Below, piece by piece: positions 45,055 through 56,197 of a DNA stretch of 64,000 nt. This stretch comes from Sarcocystis neurona (Eukaryota > Apicomplexa > Conoidasida > Eucoccidiorida > Sarcocystidae), in NCBI GenBank assembly GCA_000727475.1, contig KL647306.1:895748-959747 (forward strand). Direction: 5' to 3'. Position 1 is the first letter of the stretch. The number at the start of each line of letters is the position of its first letter. The notes under the pieces were generated by a model. That model was not told where the DNA came from. It worked only from the letters and a program-made list of their open reading frames with translations, and did not search any database. The position numbers and the translations under genes are program-made.

Positions 45055-45237
45055 GTGGACACCATATCGCCAGAGTTGCGAGAACTCTTCCCGGAGTACA
45101 TTAAGTCCTACGTACCACAAGAGCCGCAGCGACTGGTCAGCTGGCAGCTTTTGCCAGCTAAGTGCGACAATGAAAAGCTATGTGTTTACACGGCGTGCGT
45201 TTCAGAAAAGACTCTTCTAAGGACACAAGTACGCTGA
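45055..45237 (+). CDS. possible terminal exon, unknown protein
   Basis: Open for 60 codons with no ATG at its start. It reads DTISPELRELFPEYIKSYVP then QEPQRLVSWQLLPAKCDNEK, and ends TLLRTQVR and TGA. The composition is balanced and protein-like. It would end 54 bases before the stop of the PSD gene on the other strand, a convergent arrangement. No acceptor is convincing and no upstream exon can be assigned, so this is tentative. Confidence 0.28.
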   Translation: MDTISPELRELFPEYIKSYVPQEPQRLVSWQLLPAKCDNEKLCVYTACVSEKTLLRTQVR

Positions 45238-45290
45238 CGTAAATTTCTGCGATGGCACCGCTGCGTCACCGTGTAGTGAGCATGCGTTCT

Positions 45291-45409
45291 TTACTTGAAA
45301 CCCACCACGTTCCACGAGAACTCCGCAGGAGCCTCGAACACAAGCACAATCGCGCTACCCAGGCGAAATTCTCCAATGTGTTGACCAACAGCGTACTCCA
45401 GCGGCTTCC
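45291..45409 (-). CDS. PSD: PSD exon 7 (self-cleavage site, alpha subunit)
   Basis: From TTCTGCAG, phase 1 in, to TAA at 45291-45293. It encodes GKPLEYAVGQHIGEFRLGSA and IVLVFEAPAEFSWNVVGFK. Cleavage is expected between G314 and S315, so the entire alpha subunit (21 residues) comes from this exon. Confidence 0.92.
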
Positions 45410-48400
45410 CTGCAGAACGGCACCAGCAGTGGTATTGCCACACGAAAACACTCCGCCGAAAGTACGTGATTAGTAGAGGGACGCACCAGCACCTGCGTCG
45501 GTCGCTGTCCTGCATCTGCATACGCATGTCTGCGTTGTGTAAAAAACCGCTACGAGTCTATCACGGACGAACGTGCGTCTGCTTGTGTCGGCATATGCGA
45601 ATGGGTCTAGTTGCTAGCTCTCATGAGTGTACACGTGTATGTACAGTTGCAGGCCAACACGTCTATTATCAGACACGCGCGCAGGTCTGCTCCCTCTGTC
45701 AGTCCCTTTCTCTCCCTACACCGTAGGGTGGGTACACCGCAGGACGCGATATAATGTACGTGTGTTGCGCTCCCGCGAGCTTGCCAGCCCTTTATTCTTC
45801 TTTTGCGTTTACATAGTGCGCGCCACTGCTTTTTTTTTCGTGTTGCTGCGGGCTGTTGTCTGCTGCTCCACTGGTGGCTGCGTTCGCTCGCGCTTTGCGA
45901 GGAAGCAGCAGAAAAGGGAATTCTGGTACTTCTAGACAGAGACTGCACCTGCGTATGTCTTCAGGTCGATATCTCCCCCCAAGTGACGCAGCACAGTGCG
46001 CAGTTCGTTCGTACGCAGTTCCTGAAGGCACGAGCGACAAAGTTTACCAAAAGCAAACGTACGCAACAGCGCACACACACACACACACATGTACACATGT
46101 AACACACGGGTTTGTGCCAGTGCGTCTGTTCAACAGGGACGCGTCGGAGCCGGCCAATCACATTTACCGCTGTAATGCGAATAATAACATTTCTTCCGCA
46201 GGAGGGAAAGTAACGAGTGAGACCTTCTTGGCCCAGCGCTATACTAGTACGACCAACCACAACAGGGCTACACGTTGCGTGGATGTGCACACATAGATAT
46301 ACACGTATGATCTGCCGCACAGACGACTTATAGGGAGGCCGCCTGCTGCCCCCGTAGGGAACTCTTCAGAAGAGAACACGCGCGCAACGCGTGCGGCGGA
46401 GGCCCACAGCAAGCCGGGAAGAGAGCACGGCGCGGAGAGACAGCTTTTCGGCGAAGAGTGGACGTGCAAGCACGCACGGTGGGAAGATTAACTCCAGCAC
46501 AGCATACAGCTTTTTAGGTGCATGCGCAGGCTTCTCATGCACAAAGGCTCCGTAGCGAGACGATCTCTAGAGAGCGATAGAGAGGACGACACGGCCCATC
46601 CAACATATTGACACCTTCACCAAAAGACGCACACTTGCAGTGCGGCCGCAACAACTTGTAACACAGAAAAGCGAACGACGTACACCACAGGCGTACACAC
46701 CCAAACATGCGCACTGTTACCATATTTCTACTCCTCCATATATATATATATGTATACACGCACGGTATTGGGTGATACACCTGTCTAGGATGCCTAGACG
46801 TTCTACAATACACGTGTATACGATCACGTATCGTAGGTCTATTCCGTCGCTCTTAAGGCCGTATCGTCAAGAACGAGACGAGACGCAGACGGCGGACCAA
46901 GGAGCCAGAAATATATGAGAGAGACAGCACACCACCTACAGATTCCGCGGCAAGGGACGAAGGCAATACACACAGCACAGCGGACTGCAGCACCGCCAGC
47001 AACACAGCACACACAGCTGTTGAGAAACGGTAGCCCCGGCGAACAGAACGAGGCGAACAAGAACAAAAAGAACAAACATGCCCGAAGGAAAAACGCACAG
47101 TACCGCTCTAAAGCCGCCCAGGTGTGTCAACTCAAGTATGCACGTGGAAGGAGGGACCAACGCGGAAAGAAACGTGGGAAGCGTAACTGTAGCCGTGCGC
47201 CACATGCAACAGGAAAGTCCCCCCGGCGGCCAGCAGCCGTAACGACACACACACGCACACAGACACACTGAGCAAGCGTACGCACAAAAAGAGTCTACAT
47301 AAGAAAAACCTGGCTGTATAGATATCAGCTACCGCGCAGGCATCTACAAGTGCGTACGTTTACACATGTGTATAACACTTGTACGTGTTCAGAATCACCG
47401 CGAACACACACACCCGCGTGCAGACCCGCACGTGGATGCGCACGCCTGCGCGTACGTATCCATGCGGGTCTGGTGGGTCTCCAGCCCCATACGCGCCAGT
47501 GTGTCGTGCTGCACGTAAGTGGCAGCAGCAGCAGCAGGCACACAGCAGTGAAGAATAAGTACAACCCACGACATCCGTGTCGAGGCGCTCGAACCGGAGG
47601 GCCGTCGCAGAGGACGTGTGACGCAGTGTACGTACACCGCGAAACGAGAGGTTTGTACGCCAGACAAATTCACGGTAACAAAGACAGCTACGGCAACGCT
47701 GCAGAGCCAAGTAGTGTCACAGAGGAACATCAGCAGCCGTTCCACAAGAGCAGAGGAGTGTGAAGGCCAGCACCGACACCCTCGCTTGACGCCGCCGAAC
47801 CCACACACACGCAGCTGTGCATACAATTCTTGATACAACGCAACTGTCGGACGTAAGAAAAAAACACCTACAGGTTCTGCGTCGAGGCGAATATTGCCGG
47901 CGTTGTACGCTCCCACAGCGGCGAAGTGCATGGAGCCGTGCAACCACCGGCCGCTCAGCACCACACGTTCCTCCACAGAAAGGATGTCCTGTGGACAGGC
48001 AGTAGCAACGAAGACAGGAGAGAGAACGCAGCGAAGCTTCTGCAGCTGTGAGCACTGGAAATAGAAGTGTCCACGGCAAGAGGAGACGTAGACTCAGGCA
48101 GAGTACACGAACACCATACGAAGAGAATTGAGACAGCGTGTAGAAATGGAAGAAGTTTGACTGCAAAGAAAGGAAGAGACGCAGTCCTGTGGAGTAGAAG
48201 GGACGACAGACAAGCCGATAGCGAGAAGCGAGGACAATGTGGACTTCCCCGGCAAAGTAAGGAAATTCGGAGACTACACGAGAGCGAGAGGAGAGTATAG
48301 AGAGCGTGGCCCCCGGTGGGCCCGAAGAAACTCCAGACCCACAACTGACAAGAGTATAAACGCGAACGCTGGTGATGCGGAAGGTGTCACACATGTGTCA

Positions 48401-51400
48401 GCAGTTACACCGTCGTAGTAGAAGCAGTGTTGACACCCGGCGTGGGAAGCAGCGGCATCCACGTAGAAGCTGTACTGGACTCGGGCGGGTACGCATCCGG
48501 GATACAGCTCCATACACCATCTTCTCTTCTACAAAGCACTCGCGCCTTTGCCAAGGACCCCGCAGCCTGCTTCTACGCAGCTGCTGACGAGACTCATCTG
48601 CAGGCACGTGCTAATTTGTGAAGCAGCAAGGCGGTGAAACAAGCTCGCCGCACAACTCTTTCAAACTTCTCTGCTTTCACAAGAGACTCGAGCGACTCCA
48701 CGTGTGAGCGTCTCCCCAGACGTCTTGGTCCACTGATCGACCGACACACGGCAGCAGCGCTTACCGCTTGACCGGGAAAGAGGCACGGACGTATATGTAT
48801 CTACGCACACACGAGACAAACATATGCGTAACACGAATATCCATGCGGAGAGAAGTCGCCAGAGACGCGCCTTCCCACCAGACCTACGATAGCTGGTTCC
48901 ACAGAGAACGTATGTATATGTGTACATATGCAAATTAAGGTGCGGACACAAGCAGAACGTTGAATGCAGCATATTCCGATGGACTTCAGCACGTGCTGCT
49001 TACGAGAGAAGGGACAGCCCTGCATATCGTCTCACAGTCAAACGACAAACTTGAGGACGTAGTGTGTGCCGCTGAGACTGAACAAAGCATTTGAAAGGTA
49101 TCAGCGTCACGTGCGTCTGTGTGTGGGTGGGTGTGTCTGTGTGTCATATATCTACAGAAGAAGTATATAAACGAATGGGCGCACGGTGGGCGGTAAGGAG
49201 ATGTTCATGGCAGCATAAACGTACTTTGGTCGAAGACACTCATATAATTCTGTTCAGCACAACACACACGAACAGACGCATGACAGCAGCATACGGTGCT
49301 TTGACTCGGAGCAGGTAATACAGGTACACACGGACACACGGACACATATATATATATATATATATTCTCTCCGACGTACGTATACATATAGCAAACATGA
49401 ACATACACACAGAGAGAAGTGTTCGTACTGACTCAGAATGAAGCTCACACTGCGTATCATAGGCAAAGAGATATACGACACCAGAACAGGCTGTTCTGAT
49501 TTGTTACGTATATATATATATATATATTTATGCTTAGGTGCCCACACACACGTATATACACGTATATTGACACGTATTTTGACAGGTATATATGTATATG
49601 CATGTATGTATATATATATATATGTATGTGTAGGTGCGCATACATACGTATATGTGTATACTGGCACGTCCTTTGATAGGTATATATGTAGAAACAGAGG
49701 ATTCAAAGTGACACAGAGAGAATCCCGCAGCGTGTATCAGGAAGAAAGGCGTACAAGAGCGTCCTACGTCCTTCTGGTTGTCTATCTCCACAAGAACGTC
49801 TTTGCAGGGGAGATATATAAATACACGAGTCAACAGCGAACTGCATGCTGCCGCTCACATTAAAACACCTGAGGAACGCAGGAAAGAGCGGCAACGTCTC
49901 GCCCGTAATATGTCGCAGCGCGTGGACGTCGAAGTGCGTCGGGGAGTGGAAGTGGTGATAATTCTTCGGCTGCAGGTGCAACACGACGTACTTCAGCTGC
50001 GACGACAGGAGGACAACACAGAGGCAGCAGCTCCCTCAGTCTACGTTTCAGCTATAGGAGCAACAGCAGCGCGCGACGCAGCAGAAGCAGAAGCATCAGC
50101 TGCTGCAGCACAAAAGCCAGCCGCGACAGCACCAGGAGTAGCAGGAGGCACCCGAGAGCAGCAGCAGCAGCATCTCTCGCACCCTCCCCTCGCACTTCTC
50201 TTCAGCAGCGGCGCAAAAGAGGAGCAGCACCGACATACGTGCCCAGCTTCTCCAGCAGTGCAGGAAGACTCCCTTACATTTCACTGCGGCAGCTTCTTCA
50301 GCGACAGCAGGAGGAGGCAAGAGAAACGTGTATCCTGAAGTTCAAATCAAAACAACGCACGACGTTGTCAGGGACAAACACAGCAGCACGAAGCAGAGGG
50401 GAAGCACGGCCGAAAGAAATGCAGCAGGAGCAGCAGCAACGACGCGGAAGCTTCCTCCACTGGCGCGACTGTTGCCGCTCACGAAGCAACACGGGGAGTA
50501 CAGCAACTCACCGGACAAGAGCTATCAGCAGCACAACGACAAATTCCGCGGCGGCAGGAGCGTCAGAAAGCAGCAGCTTCACCAGCATCAACAGCACCAC
50601 CAGCCGCCGCTTCAGCCATACATACAGACAGCGGACTCCCACCCACACTCCCACATACGCACACACACATCTGCAGGAGCTGCAGAAGGGGCAGCCAAAA
50701 GTAGCGCACGCAGAGACACGAACTGCTTCGCACCAGGCAGGGAGGTGCCGCCGAACCGCTGCTACGTGTGCTGTAGTTCGGAACAGAGGAAGGGAAGTGA
50801 ACGTAAGTAAAGGAGAGAACACTGGACGCTAGCCGCGCAGCTGCACACGGAGACCAGGTAGTGAACGGAGAGACAGCGACTGCCGGTCAACTGAGAGGAA
50901 TTTTCCGCTTCCTTCGCATTTACCAAGGAGTGGGAGACAGATAAAGACATTTGCGGACACGGGAAATACGCGTGTGAAAAACCGAATAGTCACCACAATG
51001 ATAAGAGTAGACACAGATCTGCATGTCTACAACGAAGACGTGTGTGTGTGAGGGGCAGGGACAACAGAAAAAGGCACACGCGCTCGAAAACAAGTATAAA
51101 CAGTTCCACGCAGCCATAGATGCGATCGGACGGCCTGTGAGTCGAGCGGAGCACATAGACACGGCTGCAACGGGTCGAAGATACTTATAGACAAAAAGAG
51201 AGGCGTCTTCCCGGCACGTGCACCTGACGGTGGAAGCGGCTGCAATGCGCAGACGTCTTTCTCACACTGAAGCAGACGTAAGCCCGAACTTCCCACCTCT
51301 CTCCTGCCGCACACTACTTTCCTGCTTCCCCCTCACACGGCAAGCACAGCCTCGCGGCACACGCGGATGGCCCTCCAGCCATCTCTGTCTCTTTATGCAG

Positions 51401-54400
51401 GCGTGCACTACTCCAACGTGTGGTCTGTGGGCAGCACACACACACGCTAGTGAATTTCATTCCCTCGTGGGATGAATTATACGGGACTCTGCGGACGTGC
51501 ATACAAGCGCGTGGGGCGCGGCCATAGAGTGCGGCTGCCAATGTGTACGCAGGAGATGGAGAACTTGCTAGCGTGCGAAGTCGGAGTGCGCACACAAGGC
51601 CACGTCCTTCCGTCTCTGCCAGGCTGAGTGAATCTGCCTCTCTACGACTGGGCAGTATTTCTGAACCAGCAGCGACAGCGCAGAGCAATAAAGTCGTGCT
51701 GCAGCAGCGGGCGCAGGAAGCGGCGGGTCTGCATCTGCGCAGTGGCTGCAACTTCCCCCGCACGGCTCAGGCATGAGCCAAAGGGGTGGTTCAGCGTGGG
51801 ACCCGCGGTCGGGTCACCGGCTGTTGGTACGCACGCAGTGACTAAAGACGCCACGTGTCGTGGCCCGCAGATCTGCTTGCCAGTGCGTCCGCAGTTCTTC
51901 GAGACGTGCGCACGCAGCGATCAACTGCGCCTGCGCACCTTCGACGGATGAGGGAGTGTGTACGTGAGCACGGGCTGGCATTTTTCACCTGCAACTTATT
52001 CAAAACCTCTGTCCTCCTGACATTTACCTGCAACTAATTCGAAACGTCTGTCCTCCTGCTCGCACGCATGCAACACAGGGAGCCTGTCTCCACGCACTCA
52101 CACAGGAGAGGCGTCCTTCATTCGGGCATGCAAGACAGAAGAGTCTGCTTCTGTGGACGCACGTCCCTGAGGCCTCCTTCCACGCGAACGGGAATCCGCG
52201 TTCATCCATGCGTGTGCAGCTTTTAAATAGTCTGCTCTTCCCGTGGGTCCAGGCAGCTCCACAACAAGCAGCCTTCACCCCAAACTTCAGGACGATGCGG
52301 CTCTCGCCCGACGCGTGCGACCCGAGGACTCTGCCGCCACACGTGCAAGCTACACAGGGCGACGGTCTGCCTCCTTGCATGCAGGCACCCCACACCGGTA
52401 GCCGTTTTCTGTACAAAAACGGTCACAACGCGGTGAAGACTCTCGCTCACCCGGGAGACTGCAGACGACCCAGCAGGCGGCAGAGGTACTCCAAGAAAGG
52501 CCCGAAGATTGTACGTAGTACCTTTCACCTGCTCGATGCGCTCGGAAGAGACGTCCCCCACCGACACGACGACTGCATCTGCGGGACTCGCCTGCACACG
52601 AAGGCGTGAACCCAAGGCGGTACGCACGCAGACGCCTACAGATGGAGAGAGAGGAGGGGGGGGAAAAACACGGAGAGAAGGGTTACTTGCACCCACATGT
52701 GCGCGAAGGTCCGCACACATACAGGCAGATGCACAGAGAGATATAAACAGACGGATATAGGTCGGTACAGATCGGCAGATACAGGCCGCGCGGTACACAG
52801 ATAGATAGGTACACGTAGATAGCTACAGACGCACAAAGCACGAAGGGGAGCACTAGCAGTTCGCACGGGCGACAGGGTGGACAACCACCACAGAACCGGC
52901 TCGCCCTAAAGGAGCATCGCAACGCGAAGTACGTTTCTGCGGCAAGGAGCAATCTCAGTACACGTGAAGGTACTTACGTGTGTCTGGTGTGTGTACACAA
53001 CTACAGATGCACGCAGACAGAAGCAGCCACGTTAACGCACGCATGTAGGTACGCTGCTTTATCACAGCGACGTCGCCAAGGGATCTCGCACGCGCACGTG
53101 GCACGTGGGCGGCCGACAGTTCACCCGCTAAGCCTGCGCCGGCGCAGAAACCAACGAATTACGCTGCAGACGCCCGCGGCCTTCCCACAACTCGCTACAC
53201 TTCTCATATTTATGCGTGTGTCCCTGCCTGGAGCGAGGCCCCAACACATACGTGTGTACCCTCACACATTGAGCGAGCGAGAGACGCAGAGAGCGAAAAA
53301 CAGCATGCACGCACGAGGACGCGGCGACTCGTCAGAGGAGGAAATACGGCGACACCCCTGCAAAGCTGCTTGCAGTGAGGACGGTGCAGTCAACGCTTGT
53401 TAGCTCGCGTGTGTGTACGTAGATGTGTTCCTCCTCCGGTCTGTTACAGGTGGAAGCGTAGAGCAGCGAACTGAGACGTGCCCTGCGCGAAGAAGAAAAT
53501 TAGGCCGCTGTTGTTCTTGCGTCTTTCTTTGCGGCTCCTCGGACTGCGAACCGAGCCCCCGCCACAACGACTACTCTAGGAGACGTCGCCTTTTTTGACG
53601 AAAAAGGTGTGGCTCTTTGAGAAGACCGACGTGTAAATGTGTGCGCGTCTATCTCTACGAATAGATGTGAAACGGCGCGAGCTGAAGAGTCCCCCGTGCG
53701 CTATCTGCACAAGATACAGTTTACGTCACACGAGACCGTAGCCCACCACTTACAGCCGTGAATACGCAGAAGTATATACGCTCAGAAGAACGAACGATCA
53801 TACGCGCGAGAGAACAAACAAATACCCATCGATTTGGAGAAAAAGGAGAAATTCACTTGCATGTGGCCAGACTGTACCGGTGAAGCTCCTGCAGCCAAAA
53901 ACTGTATACCGGTGGTCTGGTGAGCGGTGTATCCCTCGTACATGCGTACACGTACATACATATATCTACATGCAGACGACCGAAGACTGAGCTGAAAGCC
54001 ATGCCAAGAGACGTGCGGCCGGTCGCGCGAAACAGGAGGATAAGCACCGTGCGTCGTTCACCACACCCGTACACATATATGTAGTTCCACAAGTATGTGT
54101 GGGCCCTATCAATGATTCATACGCGTGTGTGTATACATATGTGCACAGGTACGAAGGGGAGGCTCAAAGAGGCTGAGCCTGCTGATGTAGCTGTCACTCA
54201 CGAGTGCATGCGGACTTAGATCTTGGATTTCTCTTTGCTTATCTTTGAGAGTGCGGGCAAAAAAGTGTCCTATGCATTTGTAACTCTGTAGAGGATATCT
54301 GATCTCGTCCAAGTTGATGCCGCCGATCTTCGCCAAGGCCTCGTAAATATACGTGCGGCAGTGGGGGCCCATCGGCTTGTTCAGCAGCCAGCCGGTGAGA

Positions 54401-56197
54401 CGCGACCGTGTACGCCCGAACAGCAGCCGCAGGTAGAACAGCTACAGGCGCAGACAACAGCGGTGAAAAGGACACCCCAGCAGCAACAGCAGCAGCGGAA
54501 GACGCAGCAGCAGGAAGCAGCGCGGCACGCAGCAGCACGCAGAAAGGCAGAGCAGGATTTTAACAGACGGCATTCGAAGCAGCGAGACAAAACAAATCCG
54601 GAGGAGAAGGACAGGACGCAATTCAGAGGAAGAGGCAAAATAAAGGTAGAAGGACAGACCAAGAAAAAACAGACAAGTAGAGGAGGGAGAAGAACCCGCA
54701 GAGGAAACACAGGCGGCCAATGAGGGGAACAAAAAAAATGGAAAGAACACACGCACAAAAGTCGGACTGCCAAGAACAAGAAAACACTAGGAAGAGGTCC
54801 AAGCTCTGGGGAGCATGGAGTGACAGCAGGAGTGGAGAAGCGGCAGCAGCGTCCTCAAGACAGCAGCTCGGCGTCCAGCTGCCGCACACGACAGGAAGTC
54901 CACGTGTCGCTTGCTGCTCCCGTCACGCGGAATTTGCAGCGGCTGCGCCGGGGACGGCGTCTCTGCTGCGTCTGCCTTCTTCGAACCACTTCCTTCTCGT
55001 GAACACAAAGAAGCGCTGAGGAGAGCCGCCCACGCGTGCCGCCTCCTCGCTCGAAGCACGCCAACACAGGTATACGCCGCTACCGCTGACGGAGATGCGC
55101 CGCTCTACACGTACATGTACCCGGTAGAGGACGGTGGCCACCCGCGTATACGCATTTGTACTATAGATATGTTACCATACTACATAAAGATATACATACG
55201 GGGGACGACGCAGAACTGCAGACACAGAGGTCTGACTATCAACAGAAACGCGTCGCAACACACCTGTATTTCTGTAGGCGCGTACGTGTAGGGGCGTCCC
55301 CTACTTTTCGCGGTGCGCGTGTGGCGGCGGTAGTTCTGCTGCTGCGTGGCCGCTCCCTCCCACCGATCGAGCACCACCCTGTGTCTACCCGTCGAGTGCT
55401 CCTCCTCCTCCCTCGTTCACCACGTACACACACAGGTATACCGACATATTCGCGAACACGTGGAGACATGCGATCATCCCATACACACGTGACGTATGTG
55501 TGCAAGGAGTGTGCCAGTTTCCACAAGTGTTTATCTGTATATACTATTCGCGTATAGTGCGCGGCTACGAGCATGCGTTTTCACGAAAAAAACCCTGCAT
55601 CTCTGTTCCTGGTAACAAAAAGGTCTGCAGTGTTGGCAGGTGACGCCTGCAGCAGGACGCAGTGTTACAGACATACAAACAATGCGCACGCACAAAGCAT
55701 CAACTTGTGCGCCGACGGTGCGTCTTTTTCTGCTGCAGTTGCTCTCCTCTCTGGCGACGAAGCTCACACTCAACACACTCCACACTTGCTGCCTCTGCTG
55801 CTGTTTTGATAATCTCCCTCAATTGGTAATACATACGTGCGTATTATCGTTTGAGAAGAACCTAAAAAACTGTGTTCAAGTGACGCGAGCACTGTTGGAC
55901 TGCAGGGCAGATACAGACATCTTATCGATGTACACGCGGGTACACACACGGTGTCGACAATGAAAGAAAGTTTCAACTGCTGCAGATCGCACCCTCGGCA
56001 GATGCGGCGGGGCTCACCTTCGACGGACTCTGGATATCTGCTACGTTGTCAGTTGCAGCGATAGCTTCGGCGAACTTATAATTGTAGGTGAGCAGCACCG
56101 CAGTCGCGGTCATGCCCGTCATTGCAATGTAGCGCCCATTAGGCCCTAGGGCCTGCGTCACCAGCCGGTCGAAGTTGTAGACAAATCTCCTCGACAT
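45291..56197 (-). CDS. PSD: phosphatidylserine decarboxylase, seven-exon gene
   Basis: Exons, 5' to 3': 56197-56018, 54441-54202, 52591-52451, 49996-49859, 47988-47872, 46021-45949, 45409-45291. Total 1008 nt, 335 aa, close to other mitochondrial-type PSDs. The enzyme decarboxylates phosphatidylserine to phosphatidylethanolamine and is made as a proenzyme that cleaves itself before a Ser, which becomes the pyruvoyl group. Visible elements are: a basic N-terminus and a hydrophobic span (about 23-46); the N-terminal GW-x(2)-N-x-P region and FFARTLK; ASPADA with the catalytic Asp145; EQVKGTTYNLRAFLG; LQPKNYHHFHSP with the catalytic His cluster; VEERVVLSG; VGAYNAGNIRL; and FRLGSAIVLVFE with Ser315. 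No secretory signal is seen, so a mitochondrial inner-membrane location is inferred. Oddities are LGSA instead of LGST/LGSS, and DA instead of DG. Exon 1 is the least certain. Confidence 0.9.
45949..46021 (-). CDS. PSD: PSD exon 6
   Basis: From TGCCTTCAG to GCAG|GTGCAG, phase 0 in and 1 out. It encodes ELRTNELRTVLRHLGGDIDL then KTYA. The LRTN segment after the VGA motif is typical of PSDs. Confidence 0.85.
47872..47988 (-). CDS. PSD: PSD exon 5
   Basis: From GTCCACAG to CCT|GTAGGT, phase 0 in and out. It encodes DILSVEERVVLSGRWLHGSM and HFAAVGAYNAGNIRLDAEP, matching the NERV-x-L and VGA-x-NVG-x-I motifs; the usual Asn of NERV is Glu. Confidence 0.92.
49510..49690. repeat. two-copy duplication, about 105 bp
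   Basis: Units share a long TATATATA run, TTATGCTTAGGTGCCCA / GTATGTGTAGGTGCGCA, CGTATAT, TGACACGTATTTTGACAGGT / TGGCACGTCCTTTGATAGGT and TATATATGTA. They lie about 170 nt inside the intron after PSD exon 4. Confidence 0.65.
49859..49996 (-). CDS. PSD: PSD exon 4 (catalytic His)
   Basis: From GTCGCAG to AAT|GTGAGC, phase 0 in and out. It encodes LKYVVLHLQPKNYHHFHSPT and HFDVHALRHITGETLPLFPA then FLRCFN. The YHHFHSP motif and the RHI-x-GETLP segment are diagnostic of PSD. A stop shortly upstream in frame confirms the exon boundary. Confidence 0.92.
50015..50620. repeat. CAG/CTG tract at intron 3' end
   Basis: CAG-, GCA- and CAA-rich triplets on the plus strand. On the PSD sense strand the tract is CTG-rich and ends just before the acceptor of exon 4. 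Plus-strand ORFs of 160-197 codons here (Ala/Gln/Ser-rich) are judged shadows. Confidence 0.65.
51977..52052. repeat. two-copy 38-bp duplication
   Basis: TTTTTCACCTGCAACTTATT and TCAAAACCTCTGTCCTCCTG are repeated with few changes as ACATTTACCTGCAACTAATT and CGAAACGTCTGTCCTCCTG, in the intron between PSD exons 3 and 4. Confidence 0.75.
52451..52591 (-). CDS. PSD: PSD exon 3 (catalytic Asp)
   Basis: From GTGCAG to CGG|GTGAGC, phase 0 in and out. It encodes ASPADAVVVSVGDVSSERIE and QVKGTTYNLRAFLG followed by VPLPPAGSSAVSR. It aligns with SP-x-DG and the KG-x-x-Y-x(5)-LG motif of the family; the Gly after the catalytic Asp is Ala here. Confidence 0.85.
54202..54441 (-). CDS. PSD: PSD exon 2
   Basis: It follows CCTGTAG at the end of a CTG-rich tract and ends CTC|GTGAGT. 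It encodes LFYLRLLFGRTRSRLTGWLL and NKPMGPHCRTYIYEALAKIG, then INLDEIRYPLQSYKCIGHFF and ARTLKDKQREIQDLSPHAL. This matches the conserved N-terminal block of PSDs, including the FF-x-R-x-LK motif. Phase 0 in and out. Confidence 0.85.
54478..54545. repeat. CAG-rich tract at intron 3' end
   Basis: CAG/CAA triplets on the plus strand become CTG/TTG on the PSD sense strand about 40 nt before the acceptor of exon 2. Confidence 0.65.
56018..56197 (-). CDS. PSD: PSD exon 1 (N-terminal targeting and membrane segment)
   Basis: The exon opens MSRRFVYNFDRLVTQALGPN, with a basic amphipathic character, then GMTATAVLLTYNYKFAEAIA, and ends SPSK at AAG|GTGAGC in phase 0. It has no PSD-specific motif, so its assignment rests on phase, strand and order. 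The frame is open upstream with other in-frame starts, and a separate exon between this and exon 2 is possible. Confidence 0.6.

Noticed and set aside
45252..45473. Plus-strand 73-codon ORF
   Set aside because: Antisense to the last PSD exon.
47717..48394. Minus-strand 225-codon ORF
   Set aside because: It crosses PSD exon 5 in a different frame from the one with conserved PSD motifs.
50328..50810. Plus-strand 160-codon Gln/Ser/His-rich ORF
   Set aside because: Encoded by the CAG tract antisense to the intron before PSD exon 4.
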